Assembly: GCA_030267965.1 (NCBI GenBank)
Contig: BRYA01000542.1
Coordinates: 24,937-55,490, forward strand
Source: Triparma columacea
Taxonomy: Eukaryota > Sar > Bolidophyceae > Parmales > Triparmaceae
Direction: 5' to 3'
Length of the DNA: 30,554 nt
Numbering within the stretch: the first letter of the stretch is position 1; every line of letters begins with the position of its first letter. Below the pieces are notes generated by a model. The model worked only from the letters and a program-made list of their open reading frames with translations, was not told the DNA's origin and ran no database searches. Made by a program: the position numbers and the translations under genes. This document shows, one piece after another, positions 17,184-27,000 of this stretch.

Positions 17184-20100
17184 CTATTCTCCGTCACCGC
17201 CGTTCCCGTTGTCCACCTTCAAATTTTTTAGCATGTTGTCAATTTCTATATCGCTTGCGGCTCGGGACTTCGGCTCATTAAACCCACTCTCTTCCGGGAC
17301 CTCAGATAGAGGCCTGCCCTTTAGGTTTGGGGTAACGGCCTCTTCCACCTTCTCAACCCTCTCTATCAAGTCCTCGAACATATCAATTAGCCTCTCCTGC
17401 CCCGCCATGAGTACCTCCAGCCCCTTCCTCTCTTCCCTCTCGAGGGTGTGTCCTCCGTGGACCCTAGCGAACTGCGCTAGCGACGCCCCCCCCATCCCCC
17501 CTAGGCTTTCCGACACGCTCAGCCTCCTTGCCGCCCCCGGCGGCGGCGTCTTATGAGATCCCCCCCTAGCTTGCCCCATCGCCATGGTCGCCCTACTGAC
17601 ACCCCCCCCGGGGACTCCTCCCCTCCCCACGATGTCCCCGAGGACCGACACCTTCCTCTCGCTGCTGTTCCTCCTCCTCCTAGCATTCGGCATCCTTGAC
17701 GACGACTCGATCGTAGAGGCGGAGCTCTTGGTGGCTATTATCATCTCCACCTCCTCGTCGGACTCGTCCTTGTCAGAATCTGACTCATCATCACTAGATT
17801 TGTCTTGCTCCTCGCGATTGCGAGAAGCGCGCTCCTTTGCAGCGGCTTCAGCTATTGCTTCGTCGGCTTTAATCATCGTTAAGCTCCTCCTAAATTCGAT
17901 GTCCTCCTGCTTCTTCTCCCCCCTCTTCTCCATTTCCCTAAAGCTCTTCACATCATCCCCCAGCCCATCCAAAAGTGCCCTCCTTCCGCTCGGGCTCGTG
18001 GCCCCCGCCCTCGCACTATACCTCGCCTCGTTATCGGACATCCCTGAGCTCTGCCACTCCTTCCCGTGGGGAGGCGTAACGGCCCTCGCCTTCATGCCCG
18101 TGTGCTTCATCATCTTGTCCATGCGCTCCTTTATCGCCTTGCTCTCGCGGCGGTCGTGCAAGTCACGGGCGGTGGTTATTACCTCCAGGGTCTGCGGGGG
18201 CGGGAGCGCACGGGGGAGAGGGGGGTTGAGCAGAGGGGGGGGGGGGGGGTGCACGCAAAAACGACGTTCACGCCACGACGACGCAACAAACACACTTACC
18301 TCCTTGAATTCCGAAAAGGCCTCCAACAAAGCAATCAGATCTTCCTGGCTGATGAGGCAAATCTCCATATCCACCTTTGCCCTGAAGCTTTGTTTGGCGT
18401 ACTGCTTTTCTGCGTGCCCGCAGTTCTCCCCGAAGAAGCTCCCCTGCGTGTACGTCTTGATGGTCTGCCCAGCCTTGTCTATTACATCGACCTTCCCTGA
18501 CTTGATTATGTGCATGGCTTCGATGACCTGTCCCTCCACTAAGATGTACTCCTTCTGTACACACACGATTACGATCATCCTCTCCAGCACGCACCACACG
18601 AAGATACTATCAGCGTCCTGGAGGAAGGGGACGTCCTGGACGAAATGCCTGTTCATATGCATGATGGCCTCCCGCTGGAGCATGGGGGAGAGGTACTCGA
18701 GCAGCTTGATGTCATGGTGGGCGGCGTTGTGGTCGAGCTCCATGTAACGGCGCACACGATTGCGCAGCTCATTTGGGAGATGATGGTTAGACATGAAACT
18801 GTTGATGGCGGTGAGGCGCTGTTGATACTCGGTCTCCTTCACATCACTATTATCGACTAGGTTGTTCACGAAACCGACGAGGACGGCGTAAATCACACTG
18901 CCTGAAATCAAACTCAGGATGGCAATACTCCGTTCGATGTCGGTGTGAGCTGAAATGTCTCCATAACCTACGGTGGTCAGGGTAGAGTACGCAAAGTACA
19001 TGGAGGTGAGGTACGCGGACATGACGTCGGCATTCACGGGATTTCCTGACATGGTGAAAAGGAGGTTGGGGTCAATCAGAGCGTCTGCAATGATCCAGTT
19101 TTGGACTTCGACTTCAGATCCGAATTCATCCACGACTACGTGGTTTGCTGTTGTTCCGTTGACGTTGCCCCTTGGCTCCAGTTGGTAATTCCCGAGCTTG
19201 AAAGTTTGCTCGAAGTCGTATTTTGAGACCATAAAGAATGTGCACGCGAGCATGTGACCGATTGTAATGATTAAGATGAAGAGCTTGAAGACTGGGTTGG
19301 GGAGGTTGGGGGTGGGCAGGGCAAGGGTAAGGGGACAATCACAGCAACCACCATCGGTGGAGCACCTCAAACTTAGAACTCACCCTGAAGCTTGACTGGA
19401 TCGTAACCGAGATAACTCCAACGCGTCAGTACTCGCAGCATCCTGTGCATTCTGAAAGCCTTGAGCAAACCTAATGGTCCTTTCACAGGCAAATTCGAAA
19501 CAAGATCAATGATGAAATACGACTGGAAGTAGTTCATAGCTATCTGGTAGTGGCCGAACTCGAGCTCCCCCTCCGCGTCGTAGAAGGCGGTGAAGAAGTT
19601 GTACACGAGATCGAACCAAAAGAATATTGTGATCGCACCATATGATGAGTCAAACAGGGCAATCAGCATACTGGGGCTACCAGGAGCCTCAAGAGACACG
19701 TCGAAGGCGAACTCGAGCATCGCGGCGAACACTGAAACGAGGATTACAACAATGGAAACTAGATCCCACAGTCTGCATTGGATTTGGATTGGAAGGCATG
19801 GTGAGAATATGCATCGGGGGTTGGGGGTAGAGGGGCGACAGCTGGCAAAACTCAAACAAAAACGAGGACAATAGGTCGTTCTTACTCCATCTAGCTCGAC
19901 TCACCTCCTTGTCGTGCTCGTAGGGTCGTGAGCTTTGAACCGTCTCGCAAGCCAGTTCTCTTTCCTTTTGTGAATCTGCTTCATTTCCTCCTCGGCCCTC
20001 ACTTGGAAGGCGTCAAGCCCGTACACCTTGAGCTTCGTGAGTTCGTTCTTCAGCTGGTTCTCCTGTTTTTTTATCGTTCCACCCACAATTGTATTCTGCC

Positions 20101-20370
20101 GTTCTGCAACTGTTCCATTCCTTAGAATGGAGAGATAAGGGCGTGGGTGGGGGGGTGAGAGGTGAGTTCGGGAGGGGTAGAATGATACGATGGTGGCAGC
20201 ATAGCGTGAGTGGTCCTTGAATCAAACAGAGGAGAGGAGATATTCCTGGGGAATGACCCAACTCTCGGAGGTGTTACTAACCTTCCCATGGCAAACACTC
20301 TTCTCGTGAAAAACGACGATATTGAATTGTCGTCCGACTGCGGCCCATCCTTCTTAGAGAAGAACCCCAT
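17184..20370 (-). CDS. Voltage-gated K+ channel with C-linker and cyclic-nucleotide-binding-like domain (CNG/HCN/EAG superfamily)
   Basis: Five exons, 20370-20282, 20120-19905, 19772-19384, 19291-18300 and 18191-17184, join in phase into 897 residues. The cytoplasmic N terminus has a short coiled coil (about 46-86). S1 starts at LWDLVSIVVILVSVF (103-117). S4 is LLKAFRMHRMLRVLTRW (204-220). S5 is at about 231-253, then there is a long S5-pore turret of about 70 residues. The selectivity filter TVGYGD (338-343) is that of potassium channels. S6 ends near 377, followed by a C-linker (to about 452) and a cyclic-nucleotide-binding-like beta roll (about 465-560). Its phosphate cassette starts FGENCG (518-523) but lacks the conserved arginine of true cAMP/cGMP binders. 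Residues 563-897 are a charged, low-complexity tail. The protein resembles the HCN/EAG/KAT superfamily. It sits in the plasma or an internal membrane and sets K+ conductance. Ligand gating is doubtful because of the altered cassette. Confidence 0.93.
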
Positions 20371-20802
20371 TTGCTTTGCAATGGCGAAGGCGAAGGTATA
20401 GAGTTTGCCTTCTAAGACCCGGCAAGTTGTGGGGAGTCAACCAGCTTTTGTAATCACAAACAAATCTACTTGGGGGGGGCAACCAGCTGGATTAGGTAAG
20501 AGCACAAAGACGAACGGAGGGGGGGGGGTAAAGAGGGGAGGGGGTAAAGGGGGAGGAGTTTAGATTCTGGCCAAATTGTCGGTAAAATGAGTGTCCAGAA
20601 AGACCCATCCGAAGGCTTTGAGGGGGGGAGGAGATTTTTGTTAGAGAGTCACGTTGCCCCACACGGTGAAGATGGTTATCGTGCGATCGTACATTGTATT
20701 TAGAAGGCGGCGGAGCGATTTGAGAAGAATTGACAATGCGCCTTTTGGATGGATATAAAAATGATTGGATTGTTTCGAAGAAATTGTTGTATTTTATTAA
20801 AT
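20371..20802. other. Spacer between K+ channel start and XKR-like gene end
   Basis: These 432 bp hold G-runs (about 20472-20479 and 20519-20528) and no supported ORF. They must contain the K+ channel promoter and the poly(A) site of the leftward XKR-like gene. An AATAAA on the minus strand lies at about 20791-20796, immediately after that gene's stop codon. Confidence 0.45.
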
Positions 20803-22887
20803 TCATGGCGAACCTGACGGGGCAACTTTGCTGGCATTCGACAGTTGTTTCGTGATATTACTGCTTTGCGAGGTTATGACGGGGGGGGTTAAGGTGGGGA
20901 GGGAGGAGAGTGCAGTGCGGACGGAAGTGAGAGCGTCTTCGTTACCACACCAGGTGAATATGACAATCATGCGGTCGTGGAAGTCAGAAGTAAGGAAGGG
21001 GGGGGGGGTGACGTCCTCGTTTTTGTCGTTGTCGGTGTCATCGTTCGCCAGCCCGTACTTTGAGACGAGGTCGTTGCATATCCATGACTGTATGCGGTCC
21101 ATGGGGAAGTAGAGGGGGTGGATGCCCATAAAATATGAGGACATCGCCTCGTCCTTTGTTTCCGAACCATCCCATATTTCCTTTGCATCCCACCTTTCTT
21201 CATTGTGCTGCTTTCCTGTCTGCCTTCTCCACCATCTCCACCTCTCACAGTCTTCTGCCATATTCCCGAAGAACATCGCTGCTCCAACCCAACTCAAGAC
21301 TAAGCACGAGAAATGCAGTCCCATCCCACCCGTGACTGACAGCCACGGCAACGTTCCATTGATGACGAGGCTTGGGAGGCTTAGAACAACAAGTACGAAA
21401 CTTGTTATCATTCGCCAAATAATGAGCGTCGAAGTGATATGTGGGCCCAACTCGCATGGAGCTACGGACAATGTGTTGGGCCCGACAAACGTGACCATAT
21501 AAAAGGCAAATGTTATGATTGGGCCCAGAACGTAGTCAACTTTTGAAGGTTTCACAGCAACAGAAATAGCTAAGAGCTCGCCGTCTACGAAGTGCTTGAA
21601 GAGCATAACTGCGGCGATCTCGGTGAGGATACCATATAGTATGAAACTACCTCCAAACTTGAGGAATGCGAGAGCGATTGCGAACACGTTACATGTAAAG
21701 AACGTAATGGTGAAGAGGAAGAAGCCACCGAAACACTTCTTGAAGGCCGTCTTATCTATCGGAAGCCATTTGTAGGCAGGATTCTTAGGTGCACCAACAA
21801 ACAGAGTGCGAGCAAGACCAATATTGGCATCGGTGTAGATCATCCCAGTTGCAACAATCGAAGAAGTGATGCCGAAGTAGTTGATGAGAGAGAGGTCTTC
21901 AAGGTTGATCGACAGCATGGAGATGGCCTGAATGATTGACTCAGGGAGCGACTCCAATACAATTTCACAACCCTTGGTAAGGGCGAGCATCTTAAGAGGG
22001 TCATACAGCATACCCTCAGCCTGTTCAGCACCCCGAAACACAGACCACGCTTCAATGATCGGTAGGACACCCAAGAATGCAGATAAAACCATTGGTCCCC
22101 ACTTCCTAAACCCCTGTCCCCGGTACTGCAACCACGCAATCAAAGCCTGAAACCCAATCCCCGCAGACACACAAGTCAAGGAAGCCATTCCCCAACCCTC
22201 TTGTCCAGCAGTCCTAAAGAATGCAATCGTCACCAACACATCCGTCGCCATGTCGGCATAAGATGACGCTGCAATAGTGAACAACCTCATCCCCAAGCCA
22301 ATCCTGAACATCTTGACCATCGGACGTAACTTGATCGCAAGCTCGACCACGAATGTCCTAACGTTTTTCTTCACATTCAGTGATCCCGATTCCTCTCTCC
22401 ATGTCAGAAAGTTCGCATCGAACCAGTTCTCCATCTCTCGCTGTATTGCCCCAGAGCTCATCTTGATTGTATCCACGTAAGACTCAGCGAGCGCCGCTAA
22501 GTCGATTGCAGCTATGTCATCACCAATCGCCTTCAACTTGAGAAAGCCTGGAAGTGGCTTCCCTGAAGTATCGTAGAGTGGTTCACCGATTGCCAGGGAC
22601 ACTCGGCGCAATTTTACCTCCACCTCTCGATCTTCCTCACTTGGAACAATTGCAGGTGTGATCTCCACATCATTATCTTGTGGGACTTCCACCGGGAGGC
22701 TGCCCCCCGCTTTCAACTTCCTGATCTCCTCTCTGAGTAGTCTATTCTCCTCGACAACCTCGACAACCATGCCCTCAAAGGCGTCCAACTTGGTGTTTGC
22801 GGAATCCAGATCGGCGGGAGATCTAAGATCACTTCTCAAAGATGCGAAACTGGCAGTAATATTAGGGGTTAGGTTACCGGAGGCCAT
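20803..22887 (-). CDS. Multi-pass membrane protein with XK-related-like core (stand-alone paralog)
   Basis: A single uninterrupted exon encodes 694 residues. Residues 34-58 form a short coiled coil. Residues about 195-545 form about nine hydrophobic segments. The core matches the modules of the giant gene on the other side of the spacer: SSYADMATDVLVT (208-220) against SMLDLVTDVYVT there; IGFQALIAWLQYRGQGFRKW (244-263) against IGIQMLAVWVQNKNLGMKRV there; and E312-x2-P315-x4-Q320 (ESLPESIIQ). The E-x2-P-x4-Q helix plus the D-x2-T/S-D helix recall XK-related lipid scramblases, where the helix reads E-x2-PQ-x3-Q. That is a resemblance, not a proven homology. The soluble C-terminal 150 residues are Trp-rich and then Ser/Thr-rich. 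There is no START domain here. An ATTGG box lies 54 bp upstream of the ATG. A role in lipid movement across a membrane is an inference. Confidence 0.8.
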   Translation of the reverse strand: MASGNLTPNITASFASLRSDLRSPADLDSANTKLDAFEGMVVEVVEENRLLREEIRKLKAGGSLPVEVPQDNDVEITPAIVPSEEDREVEVKLRRVSLAIGEPLYDTSGKPLPGFLKLKAIGDDIAAIDLAALAESYVDTIKMSSGAIQREMENWFDANFLTWREESGSLNVKKNVRTFVVELAIKLRPMVKMFRIGLGMRLFTIAASSYADMATDVLVTIAFFRTAGQEGWGMASLTCVSAGIGFQALIAWLQYRGQGFRKWGPMVLSAFLGVLPIIEAWSVFRGAEQAEGMLYDPLKMLALTKGCEIVLESLPESIIQAISMLSINLEDLSLINYFGITSSIVATGMIYTDANIGLARTLFVGAPKNPAYKWLPIDKTAFKKCFGGFFLFTITFFTCNVFAIALAFLKFGGSFILYGILTEIAAVMLFKHFVDGELLAISVAVKPSKVDYVLGPIITFAFYMVTFVGPNTLSVAPCELGPHITSTLIIWRMITSFVLVVLSLPSLVINGTLPWLSVTGGMGLHFSCLVLSWVGAAMFFGNMAEDCERWRWWRRQTGKQHNEERWDAKEIWDGSETKDEAMSSYFMGIHPLYFPMDRIQSWICNDLVSKYGLANDDTDNDKNEDVTPPPFLTSDFHDRMIVIFTWCGNEDALTSVRTALSSLPTLTPPVITSQSSNITKQLSNASKVAPSGSP

Positions 22888-23989
22888 ATTTATCTTAAGC
22901 TGTTAGGACGAGGGTTGAAATGTTCAGAGTGGTTTGGGTGATTGGTGGGGTCGGAGAGGGTAAGAAATGTACAATAGGTTTGTGAATTACAAGGGACGTA
23001 AGCAGGACTAAGAATATTGACAAATGTTATGCTCTTAACGATAAAAAATACGTGTGTTTGTCATTAACAAAAATCGCCTTTGCTCGCAACATTTTTCAAA
23101 AGTCTTCTAAATTCTTTGTTGTTACCAAAATACTTTTATTGTTTGTTTGTAATTTCCTCAATTGATTTAAAATTGCACAACAACCCATATAGCAAAATAT
23201 TTTACACCTGAGAAATTTCAAATATTTATTTAGGTGATATAAACATACGGAAATGTTCAAAATTCAATCTTATAATGATAATTGCATATATAAAGTTTCA
23301 TTTGAGACATTAATAAAATTATATTATTGAGATATCAAAACAAGTTTAATAGTATCAAATATACTAAATTAGTTTATATTTTTGATTGGCAATAACAATA
23401 TATATTTCGTAGGTATAAAATAGACAATTCAATTTTTCCGATTTTCGATTTGCAAGTGCACATCCTTAACCACAAAATTAATCTAGTGTACGACTACCTA
23501 ACACCAAATTAAGAGCACCTCAGCTCTTCTCGACATCGAACTCGACGCAAAACCGTCCTCGTTGAAGCGAAACTTCCCCTAGGCCTCCCCCAACACTCCC
23601 CCCTCGCCGCAACTGCTCTTACTGGTTTTGGTGATCTCCCCCAATAGGACCTCTCGCACTCCGTAACTCACCTTTTGCATTCATCTAGGACTCCCACCAG
23701 AACCTCGATACATATTTGACTCCCCCGCCGTCCAACAACCACAACATTGTCCACCCTGACCTGAGCCCTCCTGCTCAAGGCTCAAACCCAAGCTTGCGGA
23801 CAGCATATTCGTCAAGGTAAGTGAGGCAGAGGGGGGAGGGGGGTAATATGACGAGAAAGTGATGCTTCGAGACCTTCGCAAACCTTTTCATTGTGGAGAT
23901 CAATGGAAGAAGAACACACCAGATGGCAAGACTGTTGGGGCACAAGGGGGCCTTGTTGGCAATTTCTTGGAACTGGTCGTGAATAGCAT
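22888..23989. promoter_or_regulatory. AT-rich intergenic region between two divergent XKR-like family genes
   Basis: This 1.1-kb spacer has three parts. About 22888-22960 is promoter-like, with ATTGG at 22941-22945, close to the leftward gene. About 22980-23470 is strikingly AT-rich and has no ORF; it contains another ATTGG at about 23385. About 23510-23816 is C-rich and ends in AAG/GTAAGTGAG, a strong 5' splice site at 23817, suggesting a 5' UTR exon of the rightward gene. No RNA gene was recognised. Confidence 0.5.
22941..22945 (-). promoter_or_regulatory. CCAAT box of the stand-alone XKR-like gene
   Basis: GTGATTGGTGG reads CCACCAATCAC on the minus strand, about 54 bp upstream of the ATG at 22887. 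Confidence 0.45.
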
Positions 23990-24078
23990 ATGAAGCTCGA
24001 CTTACCTTTCACTAAGCTCACCGCACCCGTTTATTCGCCCGTGCGCGCGCCGTTAGATACCAAGAAAGCCAATTTTAG
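23817..24078 (+). other. Possible 5' intron of the START-XKR-like gene
   Basis: A consensus donor GTAAGTGAG starts at 23817. Possible acceptors are TAG ending at 23986 (just before the ATG at 23990) and AATTTTAG ending at 24078 (just before the ATG at 24086). If the second is used, translation starts at 24086, in the good context TTAAAATGAG, and the protein is 32 residues shorter. Confidence 0.4.
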
Positions 24079-27000
24079 TGTTAAAATGAGCACTGCAGCG
24101 AGCCCCAAGCTGGAGGACGAGCACGTCGTTGCCGCCACAAACGTCAAGAGGGGCACCACTGACCAAGCACATTTTGTTGACGTCGAGAGTGAAGTCAACC
24201 GGGAGCCTGTTGGTGCTGCTGAAGACATTGTTGCCTCAATTGATGACAATGATATGGAGAAGGGACGCGTTACTCGCGTCCACGTTCCCCCCGACGAGCT
24301 TGACAGCGCCGAAAATCTGGTGGACGAAGAAGACGAGAAGAGGGAACTACCCCCCGTCAGTGTCGGCGACACCAGACAGACTGATGAGGAGATTGACCAA
24401 GCCGCGCTGGAGGCTCTTGCCAATATTATTAGGAATGAGCCCCAGTATTATAGCGAAGAGGAGGAGGCGGTTTTGAGGGGCGGCAAGGAGTTCTATGAGA
24501 AGTGCATGACAAGCAAGAAGTTCAAGAATTTGAAGAGTCCAGATCCTAGAGTGAAGATAAAGTTTGTCCATCTTGAGGGAGAATCTCAAGGCATCGGGGT
24601 TTGCAAGACTGTCATCGATGCTACACTTGCAGAGTGTGTTGCGTACGAGTTTATCAAGGATTCAAGGGAGAAAAAGGCCAAACTTGGGAAGAAGTACAAG
24701 GCAATACAAACCAAGAAATTGAATGGCCACTCACAGCTTTACTTAAGCAGGAGGAGACTTGGTGTGCGTGGATTCTCTGATAGGGAGTGGAGAGCTTTTT
24801 GTGCCTGGCAGATAAAGGAGGGAGGAAAGAAATGTTGGATAGTGTACAAAGACACTGACATGCTCAACGAAGACTTCCCATTGAGCTCTCAAACTGTGCA
24901 TGCATCAGCTAGAACTACCTGGATGTTTGAAGCACTCAAAACCACTGGTGGTGTTCCCCAGACTAAAGTCACATTTGCTTCTAAGGTGGACATCAAGGGC
25001 TCTGTGCCAAGTTTTGTCATGAATCGCTTGTCAACTGGGTATGCAAGCAACATGATTGAATTGCGGAAGAAGTTTGATAAGAGCAAAGAGATTGATGCCT
25101 TCAAGAGACAGCAGATCATTGCAAAGTTTGAGGAGATTGCAATTGAGGGAGCACCAGGGATTGAAAGTCACTTTGATGAGATTGATGGAGCTCAAGAGAT
25201 CAGTAGTGGGTTGTCTGGACAGACCTTGATAAAGGCAGAGAAGGGGATGGGATGGGGGAAGACTTCTATACCTGTGAGAGCATCCCACAAGGAAGTTGCA
25301 GCATTTTTCTGGAACCTTAATAGTGGAATTGACTCCCAGCTCAAACTTCACAGAATTAACAACAAGACGCTTGTAGTCACAGTTGAGCGTGAAGGGCAAT
25401 TCACTGCAGTAAGGTTCTCGGAAGCTGGCCAGATGAAGACAGATGTGGAACTGATGACTATACATAAGAGTTTAGGAAAGGCTGCTAGCAAAAAGAGCGT
25501 AATTGAGCACCTTGGCATCGCAACTGATGCTGCTCACTACTTTGACAACCTTCTGACGAGCACAGAAGCAGGGGAACAGGATGGGAGGAGGTTTGGAGAG
25601 CAGCTGATGGAGAGAGTGAATAGAAGAAATGTTGGGGACAGTAAGGTAGAGCTCGTGAGGGGATTTATTGCTGCCAATAGGGCACTGAGAGAGATTACAG
25701 AGCAGCATGGTTTCATGAGAACTATGCTGTATGCTGTTGTTATGAACAAATTGAAAAGGAGAGCAACAAATGAGGGAGAAGTTAAGAGTGAGGAGGAAGC
25801 CAGGGGTTGGGAGATTGGGAGTGCAATGACAGCAGTCATGTTGACCACAGCAACTGCTGCTCATGCAGTAGATGAGTGGGCGCATCAATTCACTGAAGTG
25901 CAAGAAGTCATGAATGAACAAGCATGGTTAAGGCCCTTGCTTGAGGAGATAGTTATGAAACTATTTATGAAGTCTACCTTAGGCTTAAAGGCAAGGGTCA
26001 TGGTTGGTGCTGCCACAAGCATGCTTGATTTGGTGACTGATGTGTATGTGACGAACAAGTTTTGGAAAGATAAGAAGTATGGGTACTTTAAGGCATCTCT
26101 GGCAAGTTTGGCTGTGTCAATTGGGATTCAAATGTTGGCTGTTTGGGTACAGAACAAAAATTTGGGAATGAAGAGGGTGTTAAGGGAGTGGTTTCCAATT
26201 TTGATTGGGTTCAAACCTGCTGTAGATGCTTATAGGATTGCAAAGGGAGGTAAACAAGAGTTAGGGACAGCTGTTGAGCCAATGGTGGAGATGACATATA
26301 TGAAAGGGGCTGAGATGTTCGCAGAAGCTATACCTGGAGTGATCATCCAACTCATGGCTATAGCAACAAGTGACAAAGAGGTTGGCAATTCAGCATGGCT
26401 TTCAGTTGCAGTGTCAGCAATTACCACAGGCTTTGCCTCTGCAACAATAAGTTATGACTGGGACACAGACCCTGGTTACAGAGAACAGGCACCCGACTTC
26501 TACGGCTATATACCAGCAAAAGCAAGCAAGAGAACAGTAGTATTTGTTTCCATGTTGCTGTTCACTGCAGGGATGCTTCTAATAAGGTGCACAACAATAG
26601 TTCTTCTTGGGTTGATGGGAGGTAGTTGGGCCTTTCTCTACATTGGAGCCGACCTTGGCCTGTACATGTTGGTTAAGATATTAAGAGGTGACTTCTGGTA
26701 CTGGTTCCCAACCGGGGGTAACTTGGAGATAATGACGAGTATTTTAATGAGAGTGGTGGTAAAGATCATTGTAGACTTCACTTCAATAGCGCATTTTAGA
26801 CATTTCTATGAAGTTGGGGGAGCTTATTGGTTGTTTGGTCTTTTGTTGACAATGGGAAGCTTGCCAGTGTCAATATATGTAGCTTCACCTTATGTTGATG
26901 AGAAAGCAATTGATATTGCATCGTCAATTATGAATTATTTCATACTGACAACTACCCTATGCTTTGCTGTCTTCTTTTTGAACATTGAGAAGAAGTACTG

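Noticed and set aside
17584..18747. A 387-codon plus-strand open frame
   Set aside because: It is antisense to the K+ channel exons (C-linker, cyclic-nucleotide-like domain and tail) and crosses that gene's intron; low-complexity Ser/Leu composition and no domain.
20282..20370. N-myristoylation of the K+ channel (MGFFSK)
   Set aside because: Gly2 is followed by two Phe and there is no Ser/Thr at position 6, so the signal is poor.
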